DNA of 64,000 nt. It comes from Tubulanus polymorphus. Taxonomy: Eukaryota > Nemertea > Palaeonemertea > Tubulaniformes > Tubulanidae. Below the pieces are notes generated by a model. That model was not told where the DNA came from. It saw nothing but the letters and a program-made list of their open reading frames with translations, and ran no database searches. Every line of letters starts with the position of its first letter. The stretch's first letter is position 1. The stretch spans positions 16,607,263-16,671,262 of the forward strand of contig NC_134028.1 of NCBI RefSeq assembly GCF_964204645.1, in the 5' to 3' direction. This document shows, one piece after another, positions 34,238-45,495 of the stretch. Position numbers and translations under genes: made by a program.

Positions 34238-34505
34238 AGTAATAGGGAATATCTTGTTTCAGGCCAAAGGTCGAACGGTCGAGCTCGTAAAAAATGAAAA
34301 ACATGAGAATAATAACAATTTCTACTTGAATTACTCGCGAAACTCATAAAAATGAAAAATAAATTCTCACACGCTCGAATTTATTTTTCATTTTTATGAG
34401 TTTCACTCCTAATTCAAGTAGAAATTGTAATTATTCTCATGTTTTTCATTTTTTACTCACCCGCCCGTTCGACCTTTAACCTGAAACAAGATATTCCCTA
34501 TTAGT
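34238..34505. repeat. Terminal palindrome of element 2 (nested hairpin)
   Basis: The outer arms (AGTAATAGGGAATATCTTG... and its inverse ending ...CTATTA) pair over about 90 bp with some mismatches. Inside them a second hairpin has arms GAAACTCATAAAAATGAAAA and its inverse (about 34338-34405). The outer 46 bp equal the terminal repeat of element 1. Downstream sequence matches that after the element 3 palindrome. Confidence 0.8.
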
Positions 34506-34584
34506 CTTAAAATATTCATATATATGAATAAAATATAAATGAATAACTTCTAAAATCAATTTTAATAAAAAATTTATTATTAAA

Positions 34585-34836
34585 ATGGAAGCAAATAAGT
34601 ACTCCTGCGCAACATGTAATATCAATATAGATAAATCCCAAAAATCAAGACACAATAAAACTAAAACACATTTAGAGAATAAATTGAAACTAGAATATTT
34701 ACAGTTATATTCAGAACAGTTAACAAAGGCAAAGAAATTTATTGAATTATGGAATAATGATCCAAATAATGAACAATACGTTGAGGAATTTGATATCAAG
34801 GATCCGATGTTTATACTAGAACATGATTCTATTTGA
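34585..34836 (+). CDS. Small C2H2 zinc-finger protein, 83 aa
   Basis: One finger, CATCNINIDKSQKSRHNKTKTH (residues 9-30), nearly the same as the first finger of the PolB N-terminus in element 1. Then a helix LTKAKKFIELWNN like the C-terminal end of the HNH protein of element 3, and an acidic tail. It could be a regulator or a leftover of a finger-HNH gene. The open frame is intact. Confidence 0.55.
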   Translation: MEANKYSCATCNINIDKSQKSRHNKTKTHLENKLKLEYLQLYSEQLTKAKKFIELWNNDPNNEQYVEEFDIKDPMFILEHDSI

Positions 34837-35720
34837 ACCTATATACATTCAATGTACAGAGCTATGGAATAAATCTATAAATTCACAGCTGTTACAGCTG
34901 TTACTATGACGCCGAGACTTATGACTCACTATTACAAACGTGCAGAGAACACTCTAGAACCGGAACATACGCTGTAATATTGTGCTCAGGATATTCTATC
35001 TTTCGAAACAAAATTAGGAGTTTATAGTTTACAATTATAAATCTAAATGTAAGTACTGTTTGTTGTAGTTATTAGGGCTATTAAATATGAAACCTTTAGA
35101 TATATTTAAGTGTATTTAGTATATCTTTTAGATAGCTAGAGTTACCGCTAATATCTTTTAGATTAATAAAACGCCATACGCATCAAGAAGTGATAGAGAA
35201 ACTCAAGATACTCTTTCTGACTGAGGAATCAACAGCACTGGATATCAAACCAATAGAATCACAAAAAATCGACGAAGAAACTATATAAGAATTTCAAAAA
35301 CATTAAGACTCCAATGATTAAGTTTAATATTTGTTGATGTAGTTAAATATTTACCAGCAATTGAAAAAATGTTTGTAATTATAAATTGTATTTATAGAAA
35401 TCAAATGATGTATTGGAAGAAACGGCCGAACAACTTGTATAATGTATTGTGTAAATCTGATTGGTGAATTTTTATGTTCGGTCGTTTCTATTCAGAATGA
35501 ATATATAATTATGATTAGCGCATGCGCATTGATCAAAAACGCTCCTATAAGAGCGGTTTTGCCTAATGCGAACACGTTTTGATATTTTATGTCGGTCGTT
35601 TCTATTTTACAGAATTTACAGAATGAATATATAATTATGATTAACGCATGCGCATTAAGCAAAAGCGCTCCTATAAGACTGAAAAGCGCTCCTTTATCTG
35701 ACTGAAAATTATATAGTGAT
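34837..35720. other. Non-coding, matches 47940-48700 of element 3
   Basis: Aligns with the element 3 leader (for example GAGCTATGGAATAAATCTATAAATTCACAG in both). Contains two copies of the GCGCATGCGCATT motif (about 35518 and 35641) with AAAAGCGCTCCTATAAGAG next to them. Also holds the deletion that removed the 5' part of the next gene. Confidence 0.5.
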
Positions 35721-35942
35721 TTGAAAAATGACTACTTAAATATGCCTGAATTACAAAAATGGGTTGGTTATGCTTCATTTCAATTAGGATCTGTTATGAC
35801 ATTAATTTCTACTGGTGTCATAACATTTTCGAACATCAAGCCTATGGAATATAAATCAGGTAAGAACGAAACAGATGTACTACAACCAAACGTCGAAACA
35901 GAAAATGAATCAGAACAAAAATTAAGTAAAATAAATGAGTGA
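35721..35942 (+). pseudogene. Membrane protein, 5'-deleted
   Basis: Corresponds to the last third of the gene at 50743-51345. It keeps ELQKWVGYASFQLGSVMTLISTGVITFSNI, a single membrane segment, and the acidic tail. The first roughly 125 codons are gone. Confidence 0.6.
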
Positions 35943-36300
35943 TGGAGTTAAGAAAAAGGCTAGATCCGAGAAACAAATTAAATGGGAAAGAGAATTAGGT
36001 AAAAGATCTTCAGAATTAAAAAAAGCTAAGAAAAAGAAATTAACTGATATAAATGAATCACAGACTTTATCTGATATTGATTCAAATAATAATCCATCTA
36101 ATTCTTCTAATGCTGGAAGTTATTATAAATTATATATTACAATTGGATTAGTAACAGTTATTATATTATCTGGTGTAATATATAAATCAAAATTCAAATC
36201 TGATGATAAAGATGATTCCAATGACAATAAACCTATTATACCAAATAAGTCAAATGATAAAGTCATTGAAAATAAACCAAGATTAATATTAATGGATTAA
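35935..36300 (+). CDS. Basic single-TM protein, 121 aa
   Basis: A highly basic N-terminus (KKKARSEKQIKWERELGKRSSELKKAKKKK), a Ser/Asn-rich linker, a membrane segment around residues 64-83 (YITIGLVTVIILSGVIY) and an Asp/Asn/Pro-rich tail. It overlaps the previous stop through ATGAGTGA. The basic end could bind nucleic acid at a membrane, which is inference. Confidence 0.6.
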   Translation: MSDGVKKKARSEKQIKWERELGKRSSELKKAKKKKLTDINESQTLSDIDSNNNPSNSSNAGSYYKLYITIGLVTVIILSGVIYKSKFKSDDKDDSNDNKPIIPNKSNDKVIENKPRLILMD

Positions 36301-36306
36301 AATACG

Positions 36307-37409
36307 ATGAAAAAAGAACAATATTTAAGAGAGTTATATTATAACCCAGAAAGTGAAGTATCATATTCTAACGTTTCAGAATTATGGAATAAAATTAAAT
36401 CTGATAATGGTGGTATAAAATATAGTGAATTAAAATCATGGTTACAAAATCAACCAACATATCAAATCCACAAGAAAATGGATAAAACTTATTTAACAAG
36501 AAAAGTTATGGTTTCATATATCGATCAACAATGGCAAGCAGATTTAATTGACATGAAGAACTTAGAAGAATACAACAAAGGATATTTCTGGATACTGAAT
36601 GTTATAGACATATTCAGTAGATACGCATGGTCAATTCCAATCAAAAATAAAACTGGAATAGAAGTAACAAATGTTTTTAAATCTATATTTAAAGAAGCTA
36701 TTCCAGATAAGATACAATTTGATGAAGGTAAGGAATTTTATAACAAACATTTCAAAAAACTATTATCTGATAACGATGTAGATTATTTTTCAACACACTC
36801 AGACAAAAAAGCATCTATTATAGAAAGATTTAATAAAACATTGAAAACTAGAATGTGGAAATATTTTACTGCTAATGAAACATATAAATATATCGATGAG
36901 TCTATAAATATATTAGATGATTTAGTGAAAGGTTATAATAATTCTAAACATAGTTCTATAAATATGAAACCTATACAAGCTAGAAAAGAAGATAATTCGG
37001 AAATAGTTTGGAATAATTTATATGGTGCGTTTGTTACATATGATTTCGGAGAACCTAAATTTAAAATAGGACAACACGTTAGAATATCTAAATATAGAAA
37101 AACATTTTATAAAGGTTATACCCCAAATTTTAAGAATTTGAAGAAATATTCAAGATTAAAAAGATAATATTAACTAAACCTTTTGTTTATAAATTAGAAG
37201 ATCTAAAAGGTGAAGAAATATTAGGTTATTTCTACGAACAAGAATTATCACTTGTACCAAATCCAGATGAAATAGAATACAAAATAGAAAAAGTATTGAA
37301 AACAAAAACTCTTAAAGGAAAAAAGTATTCTTTGGTGAAATATAAAGGATATGATGATAAATTTAATGAATGGATTTTATCTAGTAAAATTAAAAGAATA
37401 AATGAATAA
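36307..37409 (+). pseudogene. Retroviral-type integrase with chromodomain, frameshifted
   Basis: Matches the element 3 integrase. The catalytic Asp of QADLIDM, the Asp of QFDEGKEF and the Glu of IIERFNKTLK are all kept. A frameshift near 37130, after KGYTPNF, separates the chromodomain end (KYSLVKYKGYDDKFNEWI), which continues to the stop at 37409. Confidence 0.8.
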
Positions 37410-38013
37410 AGATTTATTTATATTTGAACCGCATAATATGTTAGTTACTGGAGTAACAAACTGTGGTAAAACACATTTCATATTAGATTTGTTAGAAACT
37501 ATTTATAAGAATCATTTTGATAATATAATATTATTCTGTCCTACTTATGAAATGAATAAAACATATAATAGAGATATAGTTAAGATGAAAAAGTTTATTA
37601 TATTAGATCCTAAAACAGTAAAAGAAAATTTAGATAATTGTATAAAAATAGCAATTGATACTTATAAAGGATCAAATACATTATTCATTATAGATGATTG
37701 TGCAAATTTACATGATTCAAAAGTTAGAGAAAGTGAGTTATGTTATTTAGCTTTCTCTGGAAGACATTTCGGGATAACAACATGGGTTTTAAATCAAAAA
37801 TATAATTCAATTGTTAAAGATTTTAGGGAGAATATAAGATTTCTAGTTTTATTTTATAACAAAGATAAAAAATCTATGCAACAATCATTGGAAGAAAATC
37901 AAATTATACCTACTGAATTACATGATGAATATATGAATAAATTAAAGAATAATAAAGGTTCAAAATTATTAATTAGATTACAATTTCCATATGAATATAA
38001 ATTTATAAAATAA
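37402..38013 (+). CDS. A32/FtsK-like genome-packaging ATPase
   Basis: 203 residues. Walker A is GVTNCGKTH (residues 17-25), Walker B is LFIIDDC, and SGRHFGITTWVLNQ holds the sensor region. The length and motif order are those of the Polinton/adenovirus-like packaging ATPases of the HerA-FtsK superfamily. The start codon overlaps the integrase stop by eight bases, as in element 3. The frame is intact. Confidence 0.85.
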   Translation: MNKDLFIFEPHNMLVTGVTNCGKTHFILDLLETIYKNHFDNIILFCPTYEMNKTYNRDIVKMKKFIILDPKTVKENLDNCIKIAIDTYKGSNTLFIIDDCANLHDSKVRESELCYLAFSGRHFGITTWVLNQKYNSIVKDFRENIRFLVLFYNKDKKSMQQSLEENQIIPTELHDEYMNKLKNNKGSKLLIRLQFPYEYKFIK

Positions 38014-38059
38014 AATCCTAATTTGGAATATTATAGAAACTAATTTATATATCTATGTA

Positions 38060-38400
38060 CTAGACGTACGAGTAAGTAAGATTCTTACCTTTTTACTTTC
38101 TTGGCAAGAATCTTGGATTCTTACGTACGTCTAGTCCATAGAAATATGAATTATTAAATGAAATATATAATAATGAATAAATCATATATTAAAACTATAT
38201 TTATAATTTATGTTTATAATTTATATTTATAATTTATATTTATAATTTATATTTATAATTTATGTTTATAATTTATGTTTATAATTTATGTTTATAATTT
38301 ATGTTTATAATTTATATTTCTTGGCAAGGATTCTTGGATTCTTACTTTCTTACTCATACGTCTAGTGCATAAATATATAAATATTTTTATAGATATATAA
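38060..38400. repeat. Foldback region at convergent gene ends, element 2
   Basis: A left arm (ATTTATATATCTATGTACTAGACGTACGAGTAAG, about 38040-38085) pairs with a right arm near 38345-38400. The middle has a local hairpin using CTTGGCAAGAATC and ACGTACGTCTAGT. Also contains a 13-bp tandem repeat. Confidence 0.65.
38206..38322. repeat. 13-bp tandem repeat (TTTATAATTTATR)
   Basis: About nine consecutive units of TTTATAATTTAT followed by G or A. Confidence 0.8.
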
Positions 38401-38415
38401 ATAGTTTTATAATAA

Positions 38416-39543
38416 TTATTCTAATTTTTTTTCTAATATATTTATAAAATCATCTTTTTTTATATCAAATTCATCAGAAGTATTTGGCATATTTATTAAT
38501 TCTACTTCACCCTTCATTCTACGTTCATCATCACTTAATCCAGCTTTTATTCTTAATTTTTCAAAGTAATCATTAGAATTATCACCATCAAAATCAAATT
38601 CAAAATCATTTATTAAATTAAATAAATCTAGGTATCCATTATACGCTAATTTATATATTTGGACAGGATTATCTTCTGCATAAGCTAATAATTTATCAAA
38701 TAACATCTTAAAGAATATATAATATTGTTTAGTTTCAGGATTAAAATATTTGATATATTCATCTGGTTCATCTAACAATGGTAACATACCCACTTTTTTA
38801 TAAACATTAATTAGATGTAATTTTGATTTATAATGAGTAATTTTATAAACAGGTTCAATTTCTTTATTACAATAATCACATATTAAGTCTTTTTCATTTT
38901 CTATGTGCCCCTTAGATTTTTTATGTTTAGAAAAATTACTTTTAGAAATATCTAAATTACAAATGTTACAATGTTTTTTAGAATCATCAATTATTTCATT
39001 ATCTGTTATATCATTATCATTAGTTTCAATTGGGTTAACATTATTTATTACATTATCTGTTATATTATCTATGGTATCATTAGTTTCAATTGGGTTAACA
39101 TTATCTTTTATATTACTAACTGATATATTATTATCATTATTATTCTTTTCTTTTTCTATATGTTTCTTTGATTTCTTATGTGATGCCCAATTTTTATATG
39201 ATATATATTTCTTACATACATCACAATATTTTTCATTTGTCTTTTTGGTTTTGATATCAGGTTCAATCTTATCATAATTCGATGTAGAAGGTATAACATT
39301 ATCTTCTATTTTAGATTCAATATCATCTTCTATTTTATATTCAATATCATTCTTATCTTCTATTTTAGTTTCAATATTATTTTCTATTTTAGTTTCAATA
39401 TTCTTATCTATTTTACTTATTCTATATTTGAATTGAATAAAGTAATCTCCAAAATACTTACTGTATTCATCATAAAGTAATATATAATATATATCTGATA
39501 TCATTTCACTTGGAGTTTGTATTTCATATATTCCACCTTCCAT
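38416..39543 (-). CDS. Zinc-finger protein with variable C-terminus, 375 aa
   Basis: The first 55 residues (EGGIYEIQTPSEMISDIYYIL...) nearly match the gene at 53795. Then comes a short acidic repeat region (IETKIED units) and three C2H2-like fingers (CDVCKKYISYKNWASHKKSKKH; CNICNLDISKSNFSKHKKSKGH; CDYCNKEIEPVYKITHYKSKLH), ending in an acidic helical part. After the repeats it is unrelated to the element 3 protein. Role unknown, probably nucleic-acid binding. Confidence 0.65.
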   Translation of the reverse strand: MEGGIYEIQTPSEMISDIYYILLYDEYSKYFGDYFIQFKYRISKIDKNIETKIENNIETKIEDKNDIEYKIEDDIESKIEDNVIPSTSNYDKIEPDIKTKKTNEKYCDVCKKYISYKNWASHKKSKKHIEKEKNNNDNNISVSNIKDNVNPIETNDTIDNITDNVINNVNPIETNDNDITDNEIIDDSKKHCNICNLDISKSNFSKHKKSKGHIENEKDLICDYCNKEIEPVYKITHYKSKLHLINVYKKVGMLPLLDEPDEYIKYFNPETKQYYIFFKMLFDKLLAYAEDNPVQIYKLAYNGYLDLFNLINDFEFDFDGDNSNDYFEKLRIKAGLSDDERRMKGEVELINMPNTSDEFDIKKDDFINILEKKLE

Positions 39544-39575
39544 TTATTATATATATTTTTATTAAAGTTAAAATT

Positions 39576-40821
39576 TTAATACATAACACTATCTAATTGT
39601 GAATTTACAATATTTAATTGCGCGTCAGATATAATATAAATGTGCAATTTAAAATTTTTGATTCCTTTATTCTTTGTCATGAATAATTGTATTCCATCTT
39701 TAGTGTTCTGTAGTTTTTTTCCAGAACCATGTAATGAATTATCCTCTGTTGTTCTAAAATCTAACCATAATGCATATTTATTACCGGTATAATAATCAAT
39801 TTGATTAATGTTACAATTTTCAGATGATTTTACTTTTTCATTCATAAAATGTTTTCTAATTTCTGGCCATTGATCTATCATTCTCATTCCTTGACAAAAT
39901 ATTTTATTTGCTATTCATTCGATAGTTATTTCTACTTTTGTTATTTCAGGATTATAATAATTATCAACATTTATTGCGCCATTAGTATATGTTGCAATGG
40001 TAAAAAATATTAATATGCCTTTAATAGATCTTCTTGGGAAGTTAATATTCTCATTAATTATTTCATCATTTGCATTAATAGTTACGGTTTTAAATTTATC
40101 AATATAATCATATAATAATGAAAATCCTTGATTGTATTGAGTTTGAATTATACTTGAAATATTTTCATCAGTTACTGTATCATATTCTAAATATATATTC
40201 GATAATTTATAACTCATATCTTTAACAACGCTAGATAATACAATTTCATTTACAGGAGCAAATGTTATTTCGAATATAACGTCTTCTTGAATTGCATATT
40301 TATATAAAGGTGCATTGTTATTTATCAATTCAAAGTCTAATGGAATTTTATATTTGATTCCATGTATACTTTTTATCAATTTATCTACAGCATTAGTTAA
40401 TATTGCGCTATTAGCTTCTGATCTTAATTTATTTTGGTTTTCTGATTGGATGCCTTGAAATATCATATTATTTCTATTTTCTTTAGTTAACCATAAATCT
40501 TTATAATGCATAAATAAATTATAATCATCTAATGAGAAAACTGTTTCTGGACCAATCTTTAGTTAACTTTTTAATCAAATATCTTCCAACATTATCAACA
40601 ACATAATTATTATTATTACCGATTACTTTTATATCGGCCGATAAATAAATACTATTTGGAACATAAAAAGTATTTTGTGTTAATCGAGGGATTCTAACAT
40701 ATAAAGTTTCATCAGGATTAATATTAGAAGGGTTATGAGTAATTATATGATGTGATCTTTCTGCTTTAATAGCTTTAGATATTCTATGATTCTTAGAAGG
40801 ATTGATATAACTCCCACTCAT
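39576..40821 (-). pseudogene. Major capsid protein, broken
   Basis: Corresponds to the intact 415-residue capsid gene at 54790-56037. A two-base deletion near 40560 shifts the frame after about 88 residues, and an in-frame TGA lies near 39910. Otherwise the protein is closely similar. Confidence 0.8.
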
Positions 40822-40861
40822 TTATTTAACAAAAAAATTAATTATTTATTTTTAATCATGG

Positions 40862-41713
40862 TTACTTTATATTTTTTGATATCATGTTTACTAACCCAAA
40901 AATAATAGCACTTACAACTGTAATTAAAAATAAAATAATATGTTCAGCAGCAAAGTTAATAATGTTTCCTGCAGATTTCAATATAAAACCAACAATTGAT
41001 GCAATAACTCCAGGTAAAGCTGCAGCAGATTTTTTAGATAGTTCCCATAAATATTTTGCTAATTTCTTTAAACCATCCTTAACTTTATCTTGTATAGAAT
41101 TATTATCTGGGGGTTTATCTGGTTTATTGGGAGTGGGAGTAGATTTCAAAGCATTTGATATAGCTAAACCAATTGTTGTAAATAACATAGTTACAGCTGT
41201 TAGAATTGAAAGAACTGTTATTCCTTCTAATTTAAATAATAACTTTATTCTATCTTTCAATGATATTTCAGAATCTGGTTTCATCAACAAAACTTTAAAA
41301 ATAACTTTTAATTTTTTAATATGATTAAGATCATATGATTTTAATAATATATCTCTTTCTTCTTTTTGTAATTTTATGTTATATTCTAAATCATCTATTT
41401 CTTTTACTAAAGCTAACTTTCTGCTTTCATAATCAGCTTCATAAACTACTTGATGATCTCTATTTAATTCTAATTGTTTTAATTCTTCATCTGCATTAAC
41501 TAATTCTTTTTCTAACATGGTTATTTTAGAAAATCTCATCTTAATATTAGCAATTTCATCAGCTGATACTTGTATACCTTTAATTTCTCTACGTATTTGT
41601 TCAGGAAATGTTTCTAATTCTTCATCAGTTAAATTAAGTAATCCTTTTTCTAGTAAATATTGCAGTCGATTTATTCCAGTTTCAGAACCAGATGTATCTG
41701 ATATACTATTCAT
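40862..41713 (-). pseudogene. Coiled-coil/membrane half of acidic protein
   Basis: Matches 56058-56903: a coiled coil over residues 50-130, KDRIKLLFKLEG, a membrane segment (ILTAVTMLFTTIGLAIS), a Pro-rich linker with PNKPDKPPDNN and a C-terminal hydrophobic domain with two more segments. It is separated from the acidic half by a one-base deletion near 41745; without it the two halves read as one gene. Confidence 0.65.
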
Positions 41714-41730
41714 CAGTTCTTCTGAATCTC

Positions 41731-42564
41731 TTAATCTATCAATTGTTTTTCTAATTGTAATTGACTTGAATAATTATCAATTGGTTGAGTGTCTCTTCTC
41801 GATGTTTCGGGTGTTGAAGATCTTAATCTATCTAATCGATTTCTATTCTCTTCCATTTCTGGATCAAAATCAGTAGGATTTGGATTTGGATTTTTAAATG
41901 GTGAATATTTGTTTATATCAATATTATGAATTGGTTCTTCTTCATTTATTCTATCGAGTGCATTCCATATAATTCTGAGAAATTCTCTACCACCTTTTGA
42001 ACCTTCAATTGTAGATAATGCTCGCATTTCAGGTTCAAAAATATTTTCTTGACCAATTTTAGATAATTGAATTGTTACAATATTCCTATTTAAATCAAGA
42101 TTATAATACCATGAATCATTTTTAAATTCTAAATTATTCATGAAAAATGGGTCATCTTTTAAAATTTGTTCTACAACACCTTCTGAACCAATTTCATGTA
42201 TTACAACTGTTGGTAATAATTCGTTAACAATTGTATCTGTTACTCTAGATTTCATTTTAAATAATTCCATAGGTTTATCAGGATATTTTTCTTGTTGTTT
42301 TTCTAATAGTTCCATAAATTCTTTTCGTTCTCTTCTAGTTGAAATTCTACCAATTTCAGGAGCTTTTAAATATTTATTTAATTTTTCACGTAATTCGGGA
42401 TCATCATCATCATCATAATCATCATCTTCACCTAAATTAATATTATATTCTGGCTCATTACCGTCATTAAAACTTGTTTCACTAAAATCAGGTTGTTGTT
42501 CATCACTTATACCGGGTTCATCTAAAGGATCCAATGGAATATCTTCTCCACCTTCTACATCCAT
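41731..42564 (-). pseudogene. Acidic half of the same protein, 277 aa
   Basis: Starts MDVEGGEDIPLDPLDEP. It has a long acidic N-terminus with a DDDYDDDDDPE run, then a folded-looking middle (FMELLEKQQEKYPDKPMEL; STIEGSKGGREFLRIIWNALDRINEEEP). A frameshift in the AAACAA run gives an early end at 41731. Confidence 0.65.
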
Positions 42565-42580
42565 TTATATAATAAAAAAA

Positions 42581-43968
42581 TTAAAATTTAAAATATAATA
42601 TTCCTCCTATAACAATTCCTATACAGGTTATAGCTAATTTAGTATTTTCATGGGATTTATTATTATCATTTAGTTTAATTATATCATATTGAATAATATC
42701 AGTTTTTATATCTTCTGATGTATTGTAATCTTTTATTTTAGAATCATTATTCAATTTAATATTTTTAGTTTTAGTTTCTGTTGATTGAATGTGTTTTTTA
42801 TTTTTTTCACCTTCCATTAATTTTGGAGCAGTAATAATCTTTTTATTTATATCATTCAATCCAAATGAATTATTTATTGTTGCAGTTTTAATTAGATTAT
42901 TATTACCAATTATGTTTCCCATCTTTAATACTAGATCATTAGAAATAATAAATAGATTAGGGCCTATACAATAATTTAATCTAATATGTGATTTATCTAA
43001 ATAATTTTGATATCTTATAATGTTTTCTGGAATCGATCTATTTTTATCATTATGAATTGAATCTTCAAATAAAACTTTAAATTGTTTTTGTGTATCGAAT
43101 GATGTATTCAAATTTCCAATTATTGGGGATCTTGTTTCAACTTGTGCACCTAAAATACATATCAAATAAGTTCTAATAGATTGATTTATTCTTTGTATAC
43201 CTGATTTAGTAAAACCTTCACTATTTTCTAAAATAAAATAAACCCAACCATTATTGTTTTCTTGTTTTAAATTATCATAAAATTTCGGTAATTTATTGAA
43301 ATTTAATGTTTCTAAATCCTTTGTTTCTATTTTACCATAACCTAATTTATTATTATAGATATTATAAAAACTATTAGATGGTATGGGAAGTGCACAATAT
43401 TCTGCAATCTTTTTAGGGCAAGGAAGTGATCTTATTGTTCCAATTTTTGTTCTAAAATCAGAATTATTTATATCTATATTAAATTCATTACAAATTTTAT
43501 AAAACTTTGATAAATTAATATTATTATCTAATTCTTTAAAATATCTAGATCCTGGTAAAGCACACTCAATTCATTTAATATTATTCTGATTTGAAAGTAT
43601 GTATGAAATCTAAATAAACTTTGAATTAATTTATATTTAGAATTATTCAAATGATCATTCCAACTAATTCCACAACCTGTTGTTGCACAATAAACAGCAA
43701 AATTTAATTGATTCTGCCAATACTTCATATTAGATTTTAATAACCATTGTTTTTCATCTTTCAATTTTTTAAAATTAATTAAATATACATGAAATATATT
43801 TTCCATCTTTGCATTAAAATTATTAGTTTCAGTAACATAAATTTCTAAATTAGTTAATGAATCTAAAACTTCATTTCTATATGTTATATCTTTATTAAAA
43901 TCTATTGCTGGAATATTATATTTAATTGATTTATTATATTGGAAAGCTTTTGGAAAACTATCTACCAT
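42581..43968 (-). pseudogene. 462-aa conserved protein homologue, one frameshift
   Basis: Aligns throughout with the gene at 57765-59153. A single base is missing near 43568 (within LNELECALPG); otherwise both parts are open, including the C-terminal membrane anchor. Confidence 0.75.
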
Positions 43969-43984
43969 TTATATAATTAAAAAA

Positions 43985-44419
43985 TTAATAATCTATTAAT
44001 TCTTTTAATAATTTATCTTGTTCTTCAACTGTTATATGGCCATTTAAACTTATTATATAATCTAGTGTATTCTTTAATTTATTAATTTCTTTTATATTAG
44101 TTTCAATTTTTTCTTTATTACTTTTTATATTTAATTTTGAACTTATACCAGTTAAAACACTTGAACTTAAACCTAACACACCAATTGATATAGCTAAAGG
44201 CGTTAATGGGCTGAATATTGCTAGAAATGTTATTACAGAACTAATTGTAACCGAACCACTAATAATAAGATAATATATAATTTTACTTTTTAAATATTTT
44301 TTCTTTTTTATCTTTAAGTCACTTTCAAATTCTAATATTTGTTTTTCTAAATATATTTTTAATTTAGTTTTATTTATATCATGAGGAATGATATCAATAC
44401 TATCAACTTTATCTTCCAT
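43985..44419 (-). CDS. Hydrophobic-hairpin membrane protein, 144 aa
   Basis: Intact and nearly the same as the copies at 24419 and 59170. Two adjacent hydrophobic segments (SGSVTISSVITFLAIF and LAISIGVLGLSSSVL) lie between Lys-rich helices. The start is in the CTAAATAAATGG block. Confidence 0.65.
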   Translation of the reverse strand: MEDKVDSIDIIPHDINKTKLKIYLEKQILEFESDLKIKKKKYLKSKIIYYLIISGSVTISSVITFLAIFSPLTPLAISIGVLGLSSSVLTGISSKLNIKSNKEKIETNIKEINKLKNTLDYIISLNGHITVEEQDKLLKELIDY

Positions 44420-44437
44420 TTATTTAGAAAAAAATTA

Positions 44438-44890
44438 CTAATTAGTAAATTTATATGCTACAAATATAACAATAACAGTTCCACCTAAAATCCATATTAT
44501 TTCATATTTCTATTGTTCTTTACTTGGGGTATAATAATCTGATGATTTAGGTTTGTATAGATGTAATTTTTCTTTATTGGTTACCGCGTTATATAAACTC
44601 ATTGCATCATCAACTGATTGAAAATCTCTATGTGAAATCTTCTGATCATATAATTCTTTGTTAATATAATCCATATAGTTTTGCCTCTTTTCTCTATATT
44701 CTTCTGCAGCTTTATTGTATTTCTCTAACGCTAAATTATGTCTTCTTTGTTCTCCTAATGAACTATTTTTATCAATATGTTTATTTTATTTATATTTTAT
44801 TTTATATTTTATTTATAAATATCCACCACCAGTAAATGCCAAAGCGTTAACAATTGCCGATCCTATAATAGTTATAATTGCAGAAGCCAT
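44438..44890 (-). pseudogene. Two-TM conserved protein (140-aa family), broken
   Basis: Aligns with 59624-60046. A CAG-to-TAG change near 44515 makes a stop, and a TTTATTTTATATTT-type low-complexity insertion near 44780-44820 disrupts the region after the first membrane segment. Confidence 0.75.
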
Positions 44891-44914
44891 TTATTTAGCA
44901 AAAATATTATGCAT

Positions 44915-45136
44915 TTATATGGGAGGAATATATTTTTGTTTTTCTAAATAATCAATTGTTAAATTAGATAAAGTAACTGCTAACGTTAATTTTAAAATAT
45001 CATTTATATCAAATCTATCAACATTAACACTTCCCATTTTGAATACTTTTTTTAATACCATTGAATAACCAAAAGTTCCAACTGATAGTAATGCGCCATT
45101 ATATAATCCAGTTATTATCCACTTATTATCACTCAT
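44915..45136 (-). CDS. Small membrane protein, 73 aa
   Basis: Identical to the element 3 copy except Phe for Val in the GTVGYS string. Hydrophobic segments and the C-terminal KQKYIPPI are kept. Its ATG directly follows the stop of the 113-aa gene. Confidence 0.65.
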   Translation of the reverse strand: MSDNKWIITGLYNGALLSVGTFGYSMVLKKVFKMGSVNVDRFDINDILKLTLAVTLSNLTIDYLEKQKYIPPI

Positions 45137-45478
45137 TTATTTATCCAAAAAATTACTATCATCAAAATATTTAGTTAACTTATTTATGATTAATTCATCA
45201 TTTATTTCATTACTACTTTGATGATTATCATATATTTTGGATAATATGTTTTTGATATCTTCAATAATTCCATCTTCATTTAATTCATAATATTCTAAAG
45301 GTGTTTTAATTAAATCAATTACTTTTTCGATATTATAATTTTCTTTATCAATCATTGATGCATTGTTAAATGATTTACTTTTTATATCAGTAATTACATC
45401 ATTTAGTTTAATTCTCATTTCTTTACCATGTTTAAAATCAAACCCAAAACATATACTCGGTCCAACAGTTATATTCAT
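45137..45478 (-). CDS. Small conserved element protein, 113 aa
   Basis: I count seven differences from the element 3 protein over 113 residues. The N-terminus has TVGPSICFGFDFK; the rest is acidic and helical. No known domain. It ends at the start codon of the 73-aa gene. Confidence 0.6.
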   Translation of the reverse strand: MNITVGPSICFGFDFKHGKEMRIKLNDVITDIKSKSFNNASMIDKENYNIEKVIDLIKTPLEYYELNEDGIIEDIKNILSKIYDNHQSSNEINDELIINKLTKYFDDSNFLDK

Positions 45479-45495
45479 TTATATAGTGAAAAAAA

